Below, one piece after another: positions 1-8,574 of a DNA stretch of 64,000 nucleotides. The notes under the pieces were generated by a model. It saw nothing but the letters and a program-made list of their open reading frames with translations. It ran no database searches and was not told the DNA's origin. Both the position numbers and the translations under genes were made by a program. The DNA lies in NCBI GenBank assembly GCA_034090045.1, contig JAXDTI010000002.1, positions 1 through 64,000 of the forward strand, read 5' to 3'. The DNA is from JAXDTI01 sp034090045. Lineage in GTDB: Bacteria > Actinomycetota > Actinomycetes > Actinomycetales > Actinomycetaceae. Each line of letters begins with the position of its first letter. The stretch's first letter is position 1.

Positions 1-459
1 GGAGGATTCCTCGGCTGGTTCCTCGGCGGGCTCGATGGATTCCTCTACGCCCTCATCGCCTTCGTCGCCGCCGACTATTTGACTGGCGTCCTCGCCGCCA
101 TTGCGGAGAAGCGCCTGTCGAGTTCGGTCGGGTTCACAGGCATCGCCCGCAAAATCCTCATCTTCACATTGGTCGGTTTAGCGAACCTGCTCGACGTGTA
201 CGTGCTCGGTGCTGGTGCGGTGCTGCGTACCGCGACGATCTTCTTCTACCTCTCCAACGAAGGCATCTCCCTCTTGGAGAACACCACCCGCCTCGGACTA
301 CCCGTACCAGCCCAGCTCCGAGAAACCCTCGCAGCGCTGACGAAGCATGACCTAGCCGATGCGGCACCAGCGCCTAACGCTAACGAGGCGACTTTGGCGC
401 CGGATAGTCAGCCGAAGCTGCCGCTGCCTGAACCCAAGCAATCCACCATCACCAAGTAA
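1..459 (+). CDS. Phage holin, 5' end cut by the window edge
   Basis: Small membrane protein of a phage lysis module; it would form holes in the membrane so that the adjacent amidase can reach the wall. The frame is open from base 1 without a stop, and the first visible codons already read like a holin (GGFLGWFLGGLDGFLYALIA), so the gene starts left of the window and the TTG at 79 is not its start. Features are a DYLTGVLAA motif, three hydrophobic stretches (visible residues about 1-25, 30-40 and 55-85) and a polar tail rich in Ala and Pro. The pattern fits the toxin-secretion/phage-lysis holin family. It lies 15 nt before the amidase and shares its strand. Confidence 0.8.
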   Translation, partial: GGFLGWFLGGLDGFLYALIAFVAADYLTGVLAAIAEKRLSSSVGFTGIARKILIFTLVGLANLLDVYVLGAGAVLRTATIFFYLSNEGISLLENTTRLGLPVPAQLRETLAALTKHDLADAAPAPNANEATLAPDSQPKLPLPEPKQSTITK

Positions 460-474
460 GAAAGGACAAGAATC

Positions 475-1329
475 ATGAAGGATTGGAACAACCTGCAGGC
501 CGACCAGAACCTGCTGATGAACAAGCACTACACGGCCGGGCGCGGTGGACGCAGCATTAACAAGATTGTGCTGCACCACAACGCCGGACGACTCTCCATC
601 CAAGAATGCTGGAACGTGTGGCAAACCCGTCAAGCTTCCGCCCACTACCAAGTCGATGTCAACGGCCGTATCGGCCAACTCGTCTGGGATCGTGACACTG
701 CATGGCACGCGGGTAACTGGGAAGCTAACTGCACCTCCATTGGTATCGAGCACGCCAACAACCATGTGGGCAACCCCTGGACCATCAGTGACGCTACCTT
801 GGAAAACGGAGCACACCTAGTCGCGGCTTTGTGCCGCTACTATAAGCTTGGCCGCCCAGCGTGGGGTAAGAACGTGTTCGGGCACAAACACTTCGCCGCC
901 ACCGGATGCCCAGGCGAAATCGCAGGCACCCAAAACACGCGCTACATGGCACGCGCCCAATACTGGTACGACCACATGACCAGCAGCAAAGCACCGACTC
1001 CTGAGGCCAAGTCAGTTTCCAAGCCCGTCACTACTAGCGGCAAGAGCGTTGATGAATTGGCTCGAGAAGTGATCCGTGGGGATTGGGGTAACGGTAATGA
1101 CCGCTACCAGCGGCTCACCGCAGCCGGGTTCGACTATGACGCTGTGCAAGCCCGCGTCAACCAAGTGCTCGGACAAAAGCCGAAACCCGCTGGTAAAAGT
1201 ATCGACATGCTCGCGCGTGAAGTGATTCGTGGGGATTGGGGTAACGGGCAAGAACGCTACAACCGCCTCACCAATGCTGGCTACAACTACAACACTGTTC
1301 AGGCACGCGTGAACCAAATCCTCAGCTAG
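475..1329 (+). CDS. N-acetylmuramoyl-L-alanine amidase (endolysin) with two Cpl-7 repeats
   Basis: Phage endolysin that cuts the amide bond between N-acetylmuramate and L-alanine in peptidoglycan. The 284-aa protein has an Amidase_2 domain at about residues 25-150, with zinc-ligand candidates in VLHHNAG (H34) and in GHKHFAATGCPG (H137, C145). After a short linker come two Cpl-7/CW_7 wall-binding repeats (about 193-235 and 242-283), each with the core LAREVIRGDWGNG, so the second repeat is a recent duplicate of the first. An AGGAC-type ribosome site precedes the ATG. It follows the holin directly and is the last gene before a terminator. Confidence 0.9.
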   Translation: MKDWNNLQADQNLLMNKHYTAGRGGRSINKIVLHHNAGRLSIQECWNVWQTRQASAHYQVDVNGRIGQLVWDRDTAWHAGNWEANCTSIGIEHANNHVGNPWTISDATLENGAHLVAALCRYYKLGRPAWGKNVFGHKHFAATGCPGEIAGTQNTRYMARAQYWYDHMTSSKAPTPEAKSVSKPVTTSGKSVDELAREVIRGDWGNGNDRYQRLTAAGFDYDAVQARVNQVLGQKPKPAGKSIDMLAREVIRGDWGNGQERYNRLTNAGYNYNTVQARVNQILS

Positions 1330-1354
1330 CACACACTTCTACCTAGAACACCAT

Positions 1355-1399
1355 GGCCGTCTCACTGCCTCACTCGGGGTGGTGGGGCGGCCAATTTTT
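1355..1399 (+). terminator. Probable terminator of the lysis genes
   Basis: GGCCG (1355-1359) pairs with CGGCC (1388-1392) through an imperfect CT-rich/GT-rich stem and is followed by AATTTTT. It sits 26 nt after the amidase stop, so it would end the holin-amidase transcript and separate it from the recombinase genes. Confidence 0.55.
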
Positions 1400-1455
1400 G
1401 CTTTACGACTTACCTTTTGCGTTTCTGAAAGCCCTCCTTACAGGAGGTATCCGCA

Positions 1456-1851
1456 ATGATTGATCCGATACAACAACAAGCAGCTATCGAGCTTCGCCAG
1501 CGAGGCCTATCACTGGCAAGGATTGCTCGTATTCTCGGGATAGAGAAAAGCACGCTGCACTCAAAACTGAAGAACATCACTACCCCAAGCCCTGTCCCGG
1601 GTGAGGAGGGAAGTGAGGTTTACTGTCGCTGGTGCGGCAAGCCAATAGTGCAGCCTCGCACTGGCAGACCGCGCTCATTTTGTTGTAGTGAGCATCGCCG
1701 CACGTGGTGGAAGCATCATCCGGAAGCAAAAAACACCACTGCCACCTATAGCTTCACGTGCGTGAATTGTGGGCAGGGTTTTAGCGCTTATGGGAACAAG
1801 ACCCGTAAGTACTGTAGTCATGCTTGCTATATCGAGCATCGGGGCCAGTAA
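1456..1851 (+). CDS. Small HTH protein with two zinc-ribbon-like Cys clusters
   Basis: 131 aa. Residues about 8-38 (LRQRGLSLARIARILGIEKS) look like a helix-turn-helix of the Hin/transposase type. Two Cys/His clusters follow: CRWC...CCSEH (about 57-75) and CVNC...CSHAC (about 101-125). The architecture suggests a DNA-binding accessory or regulator. The start is set by a strong AGGAGG eight bases before the ATG. Its stop touches the next start (TAAATG) and the recombinases follow on the same strand, so it probably belongs to the integration module. I cannot assign a function; a recombination directionality factor or a regulator is possible. Confidence 0.6.
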   Translation: MIDPIQQQAAIELRQRGLSLARIARILGIEKSTLHSKLKNITTPSPVPGEEGSEVYCRWCGKPIVQPRTGRPRSFCCSEHRRTWWKHHPEAKNTTATYSFTCVNCGQGFSAYGNKTRKYCSHACYIEHRGQ

Positions 1852-2061
1852 ATGAACCATATGACCGAAGCTCAATTCAAGCGTGAAGCCCACTACCGCG
1901 CCACCCTCAACACTGCTCATTGTCTGACTAATACTGGGCTGCTCACTGCCGGTGATTTTGCTCGGATACAGGAGGCGTTGCAAGCAAAATATTCGCCTCC
2001 AATTGGCAGGCTTGATGGCCCGAATCGACTGGATAAACGGGGCGAACAGAGTGATGTATAG
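1852..2061 (+). CDS. SHOCT-like small protein of the recombinase module
   Basis: 69 aa. The order FKREAHYRATLNTAH..TGLLTAGDFARIQEALQAKY ending in PPIG resembles the short SHOCT-type proteins (short C-terminal-like domain, helix-turn-acidic residue pattern) that sit next to serine recombinases in mobile elements of Firmicutes and Actinobacteria. It starts at the base after the stop of the HTH/zinc protein and lies 44 nt before the first recombinase, which suggests one transcript. No catalytic residues are visible. The role is unknown; assisting recombinase synapsis or excision is only an inference from position. Confidence 0.55.
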   Translation: MNHMTEAQFKREAHYRATLNTAHCLTNTGLLTAGDFARIQEALQAKYSPPIGRLDGPNRLDKRGEQSDV

Positions 2062-2105
2062 AAGCAAGCAACCACACTGTTATTGATACGAAGGAGCAGC
2101 ACACA

Positions 2106-3359
2106 ATGGGTAGGCAAGTTCAGCAAGTCATCCACCCGAAACGCGAAATCACGCGCACTCGGGTAGCAGCCTATGTACGGGTATCGCGCGAGAGCGAGCG
2201 GCTTACTCATTCTTTTTCCGCGCAAGTCTCCCACTACAACCAATTGATTAGCGCCACACCCGGCTGGGAATACGCAGGCGTCTACTCCGACTACTCTGCG
2301 TCAGGCACAAGCACCACCAAGCGCGACGAGTTTAAGGACATGATCACCACCGCTTTGAACGGCGGCATCGACATTATCTTGACGAAGTCGATTAGCCGCT
2401 TCGCCCGCAACACCGTGGATTTATTGGAGACCGTGCGTGAGTTGAGTGCCGCCGGTGTATCGGTGCGTTTCGAACGTGAAAACCTCGACACCGCTACAGC
2501 CGAAGGCGAAATACTGCTCACTTTGCTCGCATCATTCGCGCAAGCAGAATCCGAATCAATCTCGGCAAACGCGAAATGGGGCATCCGCAAGAAATACGCC
2601 GACGGGCACCTGCATTCCCGCCAGCCCTACGGATACCACTACAACCACGGCCACCTCGAGATCATCGAGCAAGAAGCCATGATCGTGCAGCGCGTATTTA
2701 CTGAATTCCTCAAAGGCATTAGCCCAGAGAAAACCGTCAACGCTCTCAACGCTGAGGGGCTACGCTCACGCAGTGGAGGCAAGTTTCGTGCCAACGTGAC
2801 CCGTCAATGGCTAGAAAACGAAACCTACACAGGCGATGCGATCTGCCAAAAATACTACCGACCCCACGTCGGCAAAAGCACCAGCAGCCCCAACACCGGC
2901 CAACTCACCAAATACCTCGTAGAAGACTCCCACCCCGCAATCATCACCCGTGACGTTTTCGATGCGGTGCAAGCTGAACTAGAAAAACGCAGAAACTCTG
3001 GCGGTCTCGCGGCAACACCCGGCTTTGGCACCGGCCTCACCCACATAATAGTGTGCGCCACCTGCGGCAAACACTATCACCGGCGCACCAAAACCCAAAA
3101 CGGTCAGTCCTATAAATACTGGTGGTGCGAAACCGCCACCAAAGGACAAGGTAACCCCTGCAAAGCCCACCAACTCCGAGAAGAAAAACTACGCACCATC
3201 ATCTGCACCGCCTTGGGTCTAGCCGATTGGGATGATGAAACCATCATCAATCAGATCGAACACATCGAGGCCAGCCCCGATTGGCTCCTCACCATCGACC
3301 ACACCAGTGGGAGACGTACGACGATTGATTACCGCACTGGATTGGAGGTTGATCACTGA
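2106..3359 (+). CDS. Large serine recombinase, first of a pair
   Basis: 417 aa site-specific recombinase for integration or excision of the element. The N-terminal resolvase domain (about 18-165) has the catalytic serine in AAYVRVSRES (S27) and the conserved SISRFARNT and GEILLTLLASFAQAES motifs. A recombinase domain (about 180-290) and a zinc ribbon (CATCGKHYH...WWCE...NPCKA, about 316-355) follow. It is shorter than its neighbour and lacks a long C-terminal coiled coil. AAGGAG lies about nine bases before the ATG. Its TGA shares one base with the ATG of the next recombinase (TGATG), so the two are translationally coupled and may act as a heteromer. Confidence 0.9.
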   Translation: MGRQVQQVIHPKREITRTRVAAYVRVSRESERLTHSFSAQVSHYNQLISATPGWEYAGVYSDYSASGTSTTKRDEFKDMITTALNGGIDIILTKSISRFARNTVDLLETVRELSAAGVSVRFERENLDTATAEGEILLTLLASFAQAESESISANAKWGIRKKYADGHLHSRQPYGYHYNHGHLEIIEQEAMIVQRVFTEFLKGISPEKTVNALNAEGLRSRSGGKFRANVTRQWLENETYTGDAICQKYYRPHVGKSTSSPNTGQLTKYLVEDSHPAIITRDVFDAVQAELEKRRNSGGLAATPGFGTGLTHIIVCATCGKHYHRRTKTQNGQSYKYWWCETATKGQGNPCKAHQLREEKLRTIICTALGLADWDDETIINQIEHIEASPDWLLTIDHTSGRRTTIDYRTGLEVDH

Positions 3360-4927
3360 TGCCAAGAATCACCGCGATCCCAGCAACCAAACCCCTACAC
3401 TCCGTCAGCCACGCCCTGCCCAACATTCGCCGCGTCGCAGGCTATGCTCGCGTCTCCACTGATGATGAGGATCAAGCGAACTCGTATGCCGCTCAGGTGG
3501 ATTATTACGAGCATTACATTCGCTCCCACGATGGCTGGCAGTATGCAGGCATTTACACCGACGAAGGCATTAGCGGCACATCCACAAAACACCGTGACGG
3601 CTTCAACCAGATGGTCAACGACGCCCTCGCAGGCAAAATCGACCTGATCGTCACTAAAAGCGTCAGCCGGTTTGCTCGCAACACCGTCGACTCTCTCACC
3701 ACTGTGCGCGCGCTCAAAGATAAAGGCGTGGAGGTGTTCTTCGAAAAAGAAAACATCTGGACGCTCGACTCCAAAGGCGAACTCCTCATCACCATCATGT
3801 CCAGCCTCGCTCAAGAAGAATCACGCTCTATTAGTGAGAATGTGACGTGGGGGCACCGGAAGCGTTTCCAAGACGGCAAAGTCTATATGCCCTTCAAGAA
3901 CTTCCTCGGCTACAAGCGCGGCGAAAACGGAGAACCCGTAATCGTGGAAGAAGAAGCCGAAATCGTGCGGCGTATCTACCGAGACTATCTCGCAGGCTAT
4001 TCGATACCCGAGGTAGCGCGTCGTCTCGATGCCGACCATATTCCAACCCCGATGCGAGGCAAAAACTGGTGCCACTCCACCATCCGCTCCATCCTCACCA
4101 ACGAAAAATACAAAGGTGACGCTCTGCTGCAAAAACGCTACACCGTCGACTTCCTCACCAAAAAACGAAAACTCAATGAAGGAGAAGTCGCGCAATACTA
4201 TGTGACAGGCTCGCACGAAGCGATCATCGATCCCGAGACATGGCAGCTGGTACAAGCAGAGCTTGAAGCCAACTCCAACAGTGGCAGGCGCGAGCACTGC
4301 TTCACCGCCATGATCTATTGCACCCACTGTCAGAGCCAATACGGCTCGAAAATCTGGCACTCCAACGACAAATACCGCTCCCTCGTGTGGCAGTGCAACC
4401 AAAAGTTCAGCCATCCGCACCCGAAGAAAATGCCAGCCCTACGCAACCACGAGCTCGAATACATTTTCATGACAGCACTCGAGCAGTTGATGAGCAAACG
4501 CGATCTCACCGACTGGCAACTCATCATCACCACCGTCACCAACATTACCGAGCTAGAAGCCAAAGCCGCCCATCAAGCAGCTGACATCGACATCACAACC
4601 ACCGCTATCGAACGCGCCATCAGCCATAACGCACGGATCACGCAAAACCAAAACGAATACCAGCACGCTTTCGCCCAGCTTGAAGCAAACCATCAGCAAG
4701 CCATAAATGCCTATGACAACACGCAAGCCGAGATCCGGCGGCGCAAAGGACTACGAGCCAAACTCCTGCACTACAAGCGAACCCTTGAAAACCTCACCGA
4801 AGCACGCGGCTTCAACCCTGCTACTTTCCATGCCTTGTGCTCGAAAATCAACATCCACCCCGACGGTCAAGCAGACGTGGTCTTCGCTGACGGCACAAGC
4901 ATCACCATCACCCCGCAAACCACATAA
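3359..4927 (+). CDS. Large serine recombinase, second of a pair
   Basis: 522 aa. The resolvase domain (about 25-170) has the catalytic serine in AGYARVSTDD (S33), then SVSRFARNT and ELLITIMSSLAQEESRS. Next come a recombinase domain (about 185-300), a zinc ribbon (CTHCQSQYGS...WQC, about 320-350) and a predicted coiled coil (about 395-480, rich in A, E, Q and R), as usual for large serine integrases. It overlaps the first recombinase by one base. The two proteins share motif order but differ throughout, so they are ancient paralogues rather than a fresh duplication. No excisionase or phage repressor is visible on this side of the element. Confidence 0.9.
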   Translation: MPRITAIPATKPLHSVSHALPNIRRVAGYARVSTDDEDQANSYAAQVDYYEHYIRSHDGWQYAGIYTDEGISGTSTKHRDGFNQMVNDALAGKIDLIVTKSVSRFARNTVDSLTTVRALKDKGVEVFFEKENIWTLDSKGELLITIMSSLAQEESRSISENVTWGHRKRFQDGKVYMPFKNFLGYKRGENGEPVIVEEEAEIVRRIYRDYLAGYSIPEVARRLDADHIPTPMRGKNWCHSTIRSILTNEKYKGDALLQKRYTVDFLTKKRKLNEGEVAQYYVTGSHEAIIDPETWQLVQAELEANSNSGRREHCFTAMIYCTHCQSQYGSKIWHSNDKYRSLVWQCNQKFSHPHPKKMPALRNHELEYIFMTALEQLMSKRDLTDWQLIITTVTNITELEAKAAHQAADIDITTTAIERAISHNARITQNQNEYQHAFAQLEANHQQAINAYDNTQAEIRRRKGLRAKLLHYKRTLENLTEARGFNPATFHALCSKINIHPDGQADVVFADGTSITITPQTT

Positions 4928-4942
4928 AACCATGAAAACAAA

Positions 4943-4986
4943 AATCGGGCTGGCACCTCACAGCGAGGAAACCAGCCCGATTCTTT
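4943..4986. terminator. Strong bidirectional terminator after the recombinases
   Basis: An 11-bp perfect stem, AATCGGGCTGG (4943-4953) with CCAGCCCGATT (4972-4982), is followed by CTTTT on the plus strand and by a T-rich run on the minus strand. It closes the recombinase transcript and can also stop transcripts reading in from the tRNA side. Confidence 0.75.
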
Positions 4987-5065
4987 TATGCTTAAAACAC
5001 GCATTAAGCCACCAAAAAAGAGTTTCGCGCAATTTTGGACGGCTTTCCGAATTTTCGTACGACCT

Positions 5066-5091
5066 TTTCGCAAAACCCGAGTTTTGCGAAA
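5066..5091. other. 11-bp inverted repeat between the element and tRNA-Ala
   Basis: TTTCGCAAAAC (5066-5076) pairs perfectly with GTTTTGCGAAA (5081-5091) around a CCGA loop. It lies 25 bp from the tRNA-Ala 3' end, between that tRNA and the recombinase terminator. It could be a terminator or processing hairpin for the tRNA transcript, or part of an attachment region; the sequence does not decide. Confidence 0.45.
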
Positions 5092-5116
5092 TTGTATCAA
5101 TTCAGCGTGCCCGTAG

Positions 5117-5189
5117 TGGAGCTAGCGGGACTCGAACCCGCGACCCTCTGCTTGCAAAGCAGATGCGCTACCAGCTGCGCCATAGCCCC
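5117..5189 (-). tRNA. tRNA-Ala (anticodon TGC)
   Basis: On the minus strand the acceptor GGGGCTA pairs with TAGCTCC (one G-T pair). The anticodon loop TTTGCAA lies in a CTGC/GCAG stem, and the T arm GGGTTCGAGTCCC is intact. The 73 nt include the discriminator A; CCA is not encoded. It lies downstream of gyrA, DUF3566 and tRNA-Ile, the usual actinobacterial order, and its 3' end faces the prophage. Confidence 0.95.
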
Positions 5190-5241
5190 TATAAAACAAA
5201 ACCCCGGTTCGCGGGGAGCTGACACCACAATCGGTATCCGG

Positions 5242-5315
5242 TGGGCCTAGCTGGGCTCGAACCAGCGACCTCAGTCTTATCAGGACTGCGCTCTAACCAA
5301 CTGAGCTATAGGCCC
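5242..5315 (-). tRNA. tRNA-Ile (anticodon GAT)
   Basis: On the minus strand the acceptor GGGCCTA pairs with TAGGCCC. The anticodon stem CAGTC/GACTG encloses CTGATAA (GAT), and the T arm GGTTCGAGCCC is intact. The 74 nt include the discriminator A; CCA is not encoded. It lies 52 nt upstream of tRNA-Ala on the same strand, so the pair is probably co-transcribed. Confidence 0.95.
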
Positions 5316-5402
5316 TTTACCCGTAAACAGGCACCAAATGAGATTACCGCAAACGGCACCTGCGGGGCAAGCCCGGTGCGACCAATCACGGCGACGAAAC
5401 AC

Positions 5403-5885
5403 TCAAATATCGAGCAGTGTCATCTTCACGCCACCGACCAGCCGCGCCACCAGGTTATATATCAGCGCACCAATCGTTGACAAAGCCGTGATAATCAGCA
5501 CATTCGCGACCGCCACCACGGTTGAGAGCGCCAGCACACGCGGCAGCTCCAAATATTCGACCATCGAGGCTATCGCGCCGGAACGGTCAATCGAATCCAC
5601 GAAATTCTGGATACCTGAGAAGACGTGCATCGAGTTGAGCAGCAGCCACACCAGCAGTGCGGACAGTACCGTGGCTATACCGAAAGCCACCGACAGCAGG
5701 AACGTGACTTTCATAACCGCCCACGGGTCAAGCTGCGACATGACCAACTCGACCTTACGCGGCTGATAGTCAACAATCTCCGGTTCCGTGTCTGCCAGCT
5801 CCACCTCCGGCAGCTCCGGAATTACCGGTCGCCGAGGCGCATTCGTGTCTACGCGAATCTCGATGTCGTCATCCAGTTCTTCCAT
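5403..5885 (-). CDS. DUF3566-family membrane protein
   Basis: 160 aa. An acidic, proline-rich cytoplasmic N-terminus (about 1-45) is followed by QLDPWAVMKVTFLLSVAFGI and a second hydrophobic segment (about 117-150), so there are two membrane spans. The pattern and the position directly after gyrA match the actinobacterial DUF3566 family, which has no assigned function. The spacing to gyrA is 36 nt, which suggests one gyrB-gyrA-DUF3566 transcript. The two tRNAs follow on the same strand. Confidence 0.85.
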   Translation of the reverse strand: MEELDDDIEIRVDTNAPRRPVIPELPEVELADTEPEIVDYQPRKVELVMSQLDPWAVMKVTFLLSVAFGIATVLSALLVWLLLNSMHVFSGIQNFVDSIDRSGAIASMVEYLELPRVLALSTVVAVANVLIITALSTIGALIYNLVARLVGGVKMTLLDI

Positions 5886-5921
5886 AAGTCCTCCTGGGTC
5901 ACTAGCCTACCGGTAAACCGT

Positions 5922-8555
5922 TCACTCTTTAGCATCCGTGGCAGCGTCACTTTCGCCGGTTTCATCAGTTGTATAGGTTTCGGTAGCCGCAGCGTCCCCC
6001 TCGTCTTCCTCGTCACTTTCCTGGCTGAGAGTAACCGCGAGCACCCTATCTCCCCTGTCGGGGCGCGTGAAAATCACGCCCTGGGTGTTGCGTCCAGTCT
6101 CGGAAACTTCATCAACACGGGAACGTTGCACCTTGCCGGAAGTCATAATCACCATCACCTCAGCGTCATCGTGAACCATCAGGGCTCCAACCAGGTCGCC
6201 ACGTTCGGCAACCAGGTTCGCGACCTTGATCCCGAGACCGCCACGACCCTGAACCCGGTATTCTTCGATAGGGGTGCGTTTCGCATACCCGCCCTCGGTA
6301 ACGACCAGAAGATCCGCGCCCTCCCGGCAAACATCCATGGTGAGCAGTGAATCGCTGGAACGGAAACGCATACCTGTTACGCCGGAAGTGGCGCGACCTG
6401 TCGGGCGTATCGCGGTGTCGTCCGCGGGGAAACGAATCGACTGTCCCTTACGGGAAACCAGAATCAGTTCGTCCTCGGCGTTCGCCAGGCAGGCGCTAAC
6501 CAGCTCATCGGTGCCAAACCCGTCAATCTCGCGTAGGTTAATCGCAATCACGCCGCCGGAACGGTTCGAGTCATATTCGACCAGGCGCGTCTTTTTCACC
6601 AGACCGGAACGGGTAGCCAACACCAGGTATTCACTGTCCTCATAGCTGTTGAGTGCCATCACCTGCGCAATCCGCTCATCGGGCTGGAATGCCAGCAGGT
6701 TCGCCACGTGTTGACCTTTCGAGTCTCGCGACCCCTCCGGGAGCTCATAGGCTTTCGCGCGATACACTCGCCCCTTGTTGGTAAAGAACAGTAACCAGTG
6801 ATGTGTCGTCGTGGTAAAGAAATGCTCCACAATGTCGTCTTCCCGCAGCTGGGCGCCTTTAATGCCTTTACCGCCACGTTTCTGGCTGCGATACTGATCC
6901 AGGCGCGTATATTTCACGTATCCGCCACGGGTGATTGTCACCACCACGTCCTGTTCCTCGATCAGGTCTTCCATCGACATGTCGCCGTCAAAGGGCACAA
7001 TGCGGGTGCGCCGGTCATCACCGTAGCGATCCACGATTTCTGCGAGTTCACCGGAAATAATATCGCGCTGCCGCTCCGGCTTGGCGAGAATATCCCGCAG
7101 GTCAGCAACCCTTTCAGTGAGTTGCGCGTGCTCTTCCATTATCTTTTGACGTTCCAGGGCGGCCAGGCGACGCAATTGCAACGCCAGGATAGCGTCAGCC
7201 TGCACCTGATCCACTCCCAGCAGATCCATTAGGCCGCTGCGCGCCTCCTCCACGGTCGGTGACCGCCTGATCAGTGCAATCACCTCGTCTAACGCATCTA
7301 GTGCTTTCAGGTAGCCATCCAAAATATGTAGGCGTTCCTCGGCTTTGCGCAGCCGGAACTGGGTGCGGCGCACAATCACGTCTATCTGGTGATCCACCCA
7401 GTGTCGGATGAAACCGTCAAGGGACAGGGTACGCGGCACCCCGTCAACGAGCGCCAACATGTTTGCGGGGAAGGAATCCTGCAGCTGTGTACGCTTATAA
7501 AGGTTGTTGAGCACCACTTTTGGCACGGCATCGCGTTTCAACACGATCACGAGGCGTTGCCCAGAACGAGACGAGGTTTCATCGCGCATATCCGAGATGC
7601 CTTGAACCTGCCCGTCCTTTACCAGTTGAGCGATTTTTGCGGCCAGGTTATCGGGGTTCACCTGATAGGGAAGTTCCGTTACAACCAGGCAGTTACGCCC
7701 GTGAATTTCCTCTATGTTTACGACCGCGCGTTGCACGATTGAGCCGTGACCGGTGCGATACATTTCTTCAATGCCGCGCCGACCCATGATGGTCGCGCCG
7801 GTCGGGAAGTCCGGTCCGGGGATCAGTTTAATCAGTTCTTCAAGCACTTCTTCACGGGGCGCGTCAGGATGCTGCAGATACCATTGAACCCCGGCGGCGA
7901 CTTCACGCAGATTGTGTGGCGGGATACGGGTCGCCATACCGACCGCTATACCTTCCGAACCGTTACACAACAGGTTCGGGTAGCGTGCCGGTAACACTAC
8001 GGGTTCTTGGCTGCGACCGTCATAGTTGTCCATGAAATCGACGGTTTCTTCGTCAATGTCACGCACCATTTCCATCGCCAAGGGAGCCATCTTGCATTCG
8101 GTGTAACGCTGCGCTGCCGGCCCCAAGTTACCGGGTGAACCAAAGTTACCCTGCCCTGACACTAGCGGATATCGCATAGCCCACGGCTGAACGAGCCTGG
8201 TCAAGGCATCATACACGGAGGCATCACCGTGCGGGTGATAGTGACCGAGCACGTCACCGACCACGCGCGCGCTCTTATAGAACCCGGCGTTCGGACGATA
8301 CCCTCCGTCATACATGGTGTAGAGGATGCGCCGATGCACCGGTTTCATACCGTCTCGCACATCCGGCAGGGCACGTCCCACAATCACACTCATCGCGTAG
8401 TCGAGGTAGGAACGCTGCATTTCTTTTTCCAGGTCTACCTGGCGTACGTCAGCGGCGGCAGTCCTGGTCAGTTCGGCAGCAGCCGCGGCGGCTGCGGTCT
8501 CAGAGACGTCCTCCGGGTCCCAAGGGGAATTCTGGTCCTGTGTCTTATCACTCAT
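5922..8555 (-). CDS. gyrA: DNA gyrase subunit A
   Basis: 877 aa; the breaking and rejoining subunit of gyrase, which introduces negative supercoils as an A2B2 tetramer. The catalytic tyrosine is Y151 in AAQRYTECK. The quinolone-determining region reads [10 protein letters not shown] (107-116); Ser113 and Asp116, the usual resistance positions, are present. The GyrA box appears as QKRGGKG at about residue 545, followed by the C-terminal beta-pinwheel. The N-terminus is alanine-rich, and the last 35 residues are an acidic D/E/T tail beyond the usual core. It lies 19 nt after gyrB in one operon. Confidence 0.98.
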   Translation of the reverse strand: MSDKTQDQNSPWDPEDVSETAAAAAAAELTRTAAADVRQVDLEKEMQRSYLDYAMSVIVGRALPDVRDGMKPVHRRILYTMYDGGYRPNAGFYKSARVVGDVLGHYHPHGDASVYDALTRLVQPWAMRYPLVSGQGNFGSPGNLGPAAQRYTECKMAPLAMEMVRDIDEETVDFMDNYDGRSQEPVVLPARYPNLLCNGSEGIAVGMATRIPPHNLREVAAGVQWYLQHPDAPREEVLEELIKLIPGPDFPTGATIMGRRGIEEMYRTGHGSIVQRAVVNIEEIHGRNCLVVTELPYQVNPDNLAAKIAQLVKDGQVQGISDMRDETSSRSGQRLVIVLKRDAVPKVVLNNLYKRTQLQDSFPANMLALVDGVPRTLSLDGFIRHWVDHQIDVIVRRTQFRLRKAEERLHILDGYLKALDALDEVIALIRRSPTVEEARSGLMDLLGVDQVQADAILALQLRRLAALERQKIMEEHAQLTERVADLRDILAKPERQRDIISGELAEIVDRYGDDRRTRIVPFDGDMSMEDLIEEQDVVVTITRGGYVKYTRLDQYRSQKRGGKGIKGAQLREDDIVEHFFTTTTHHWLLFFTNKGRVYRAKAYELPEGSRDSKGQHVANLLAFQPDERIAQVMALNSYEDSEYLVLATRSGLVKKTRLVEYDSNRSGGVIAINLREIDGFGTDELVSACLANAEDELILVSRKGQSIRFPADDTAIRPTGRATSGVTGMRFRSSDSLLTMDVCREGADLLVVTEGGYAKRTPIEEYRVQGRGGLGIKVANLVAERGDLVGALMVHDDAEVMVIMTSGKVQRSRVDEVSETGRNTQGVIFTRPDRGDRVLAVTLSQESDEEDEGDAAATETYTTDETGESDAATDAKE

Positions 8556-8574
8556 TGCCTGTATCCTTTACCCT

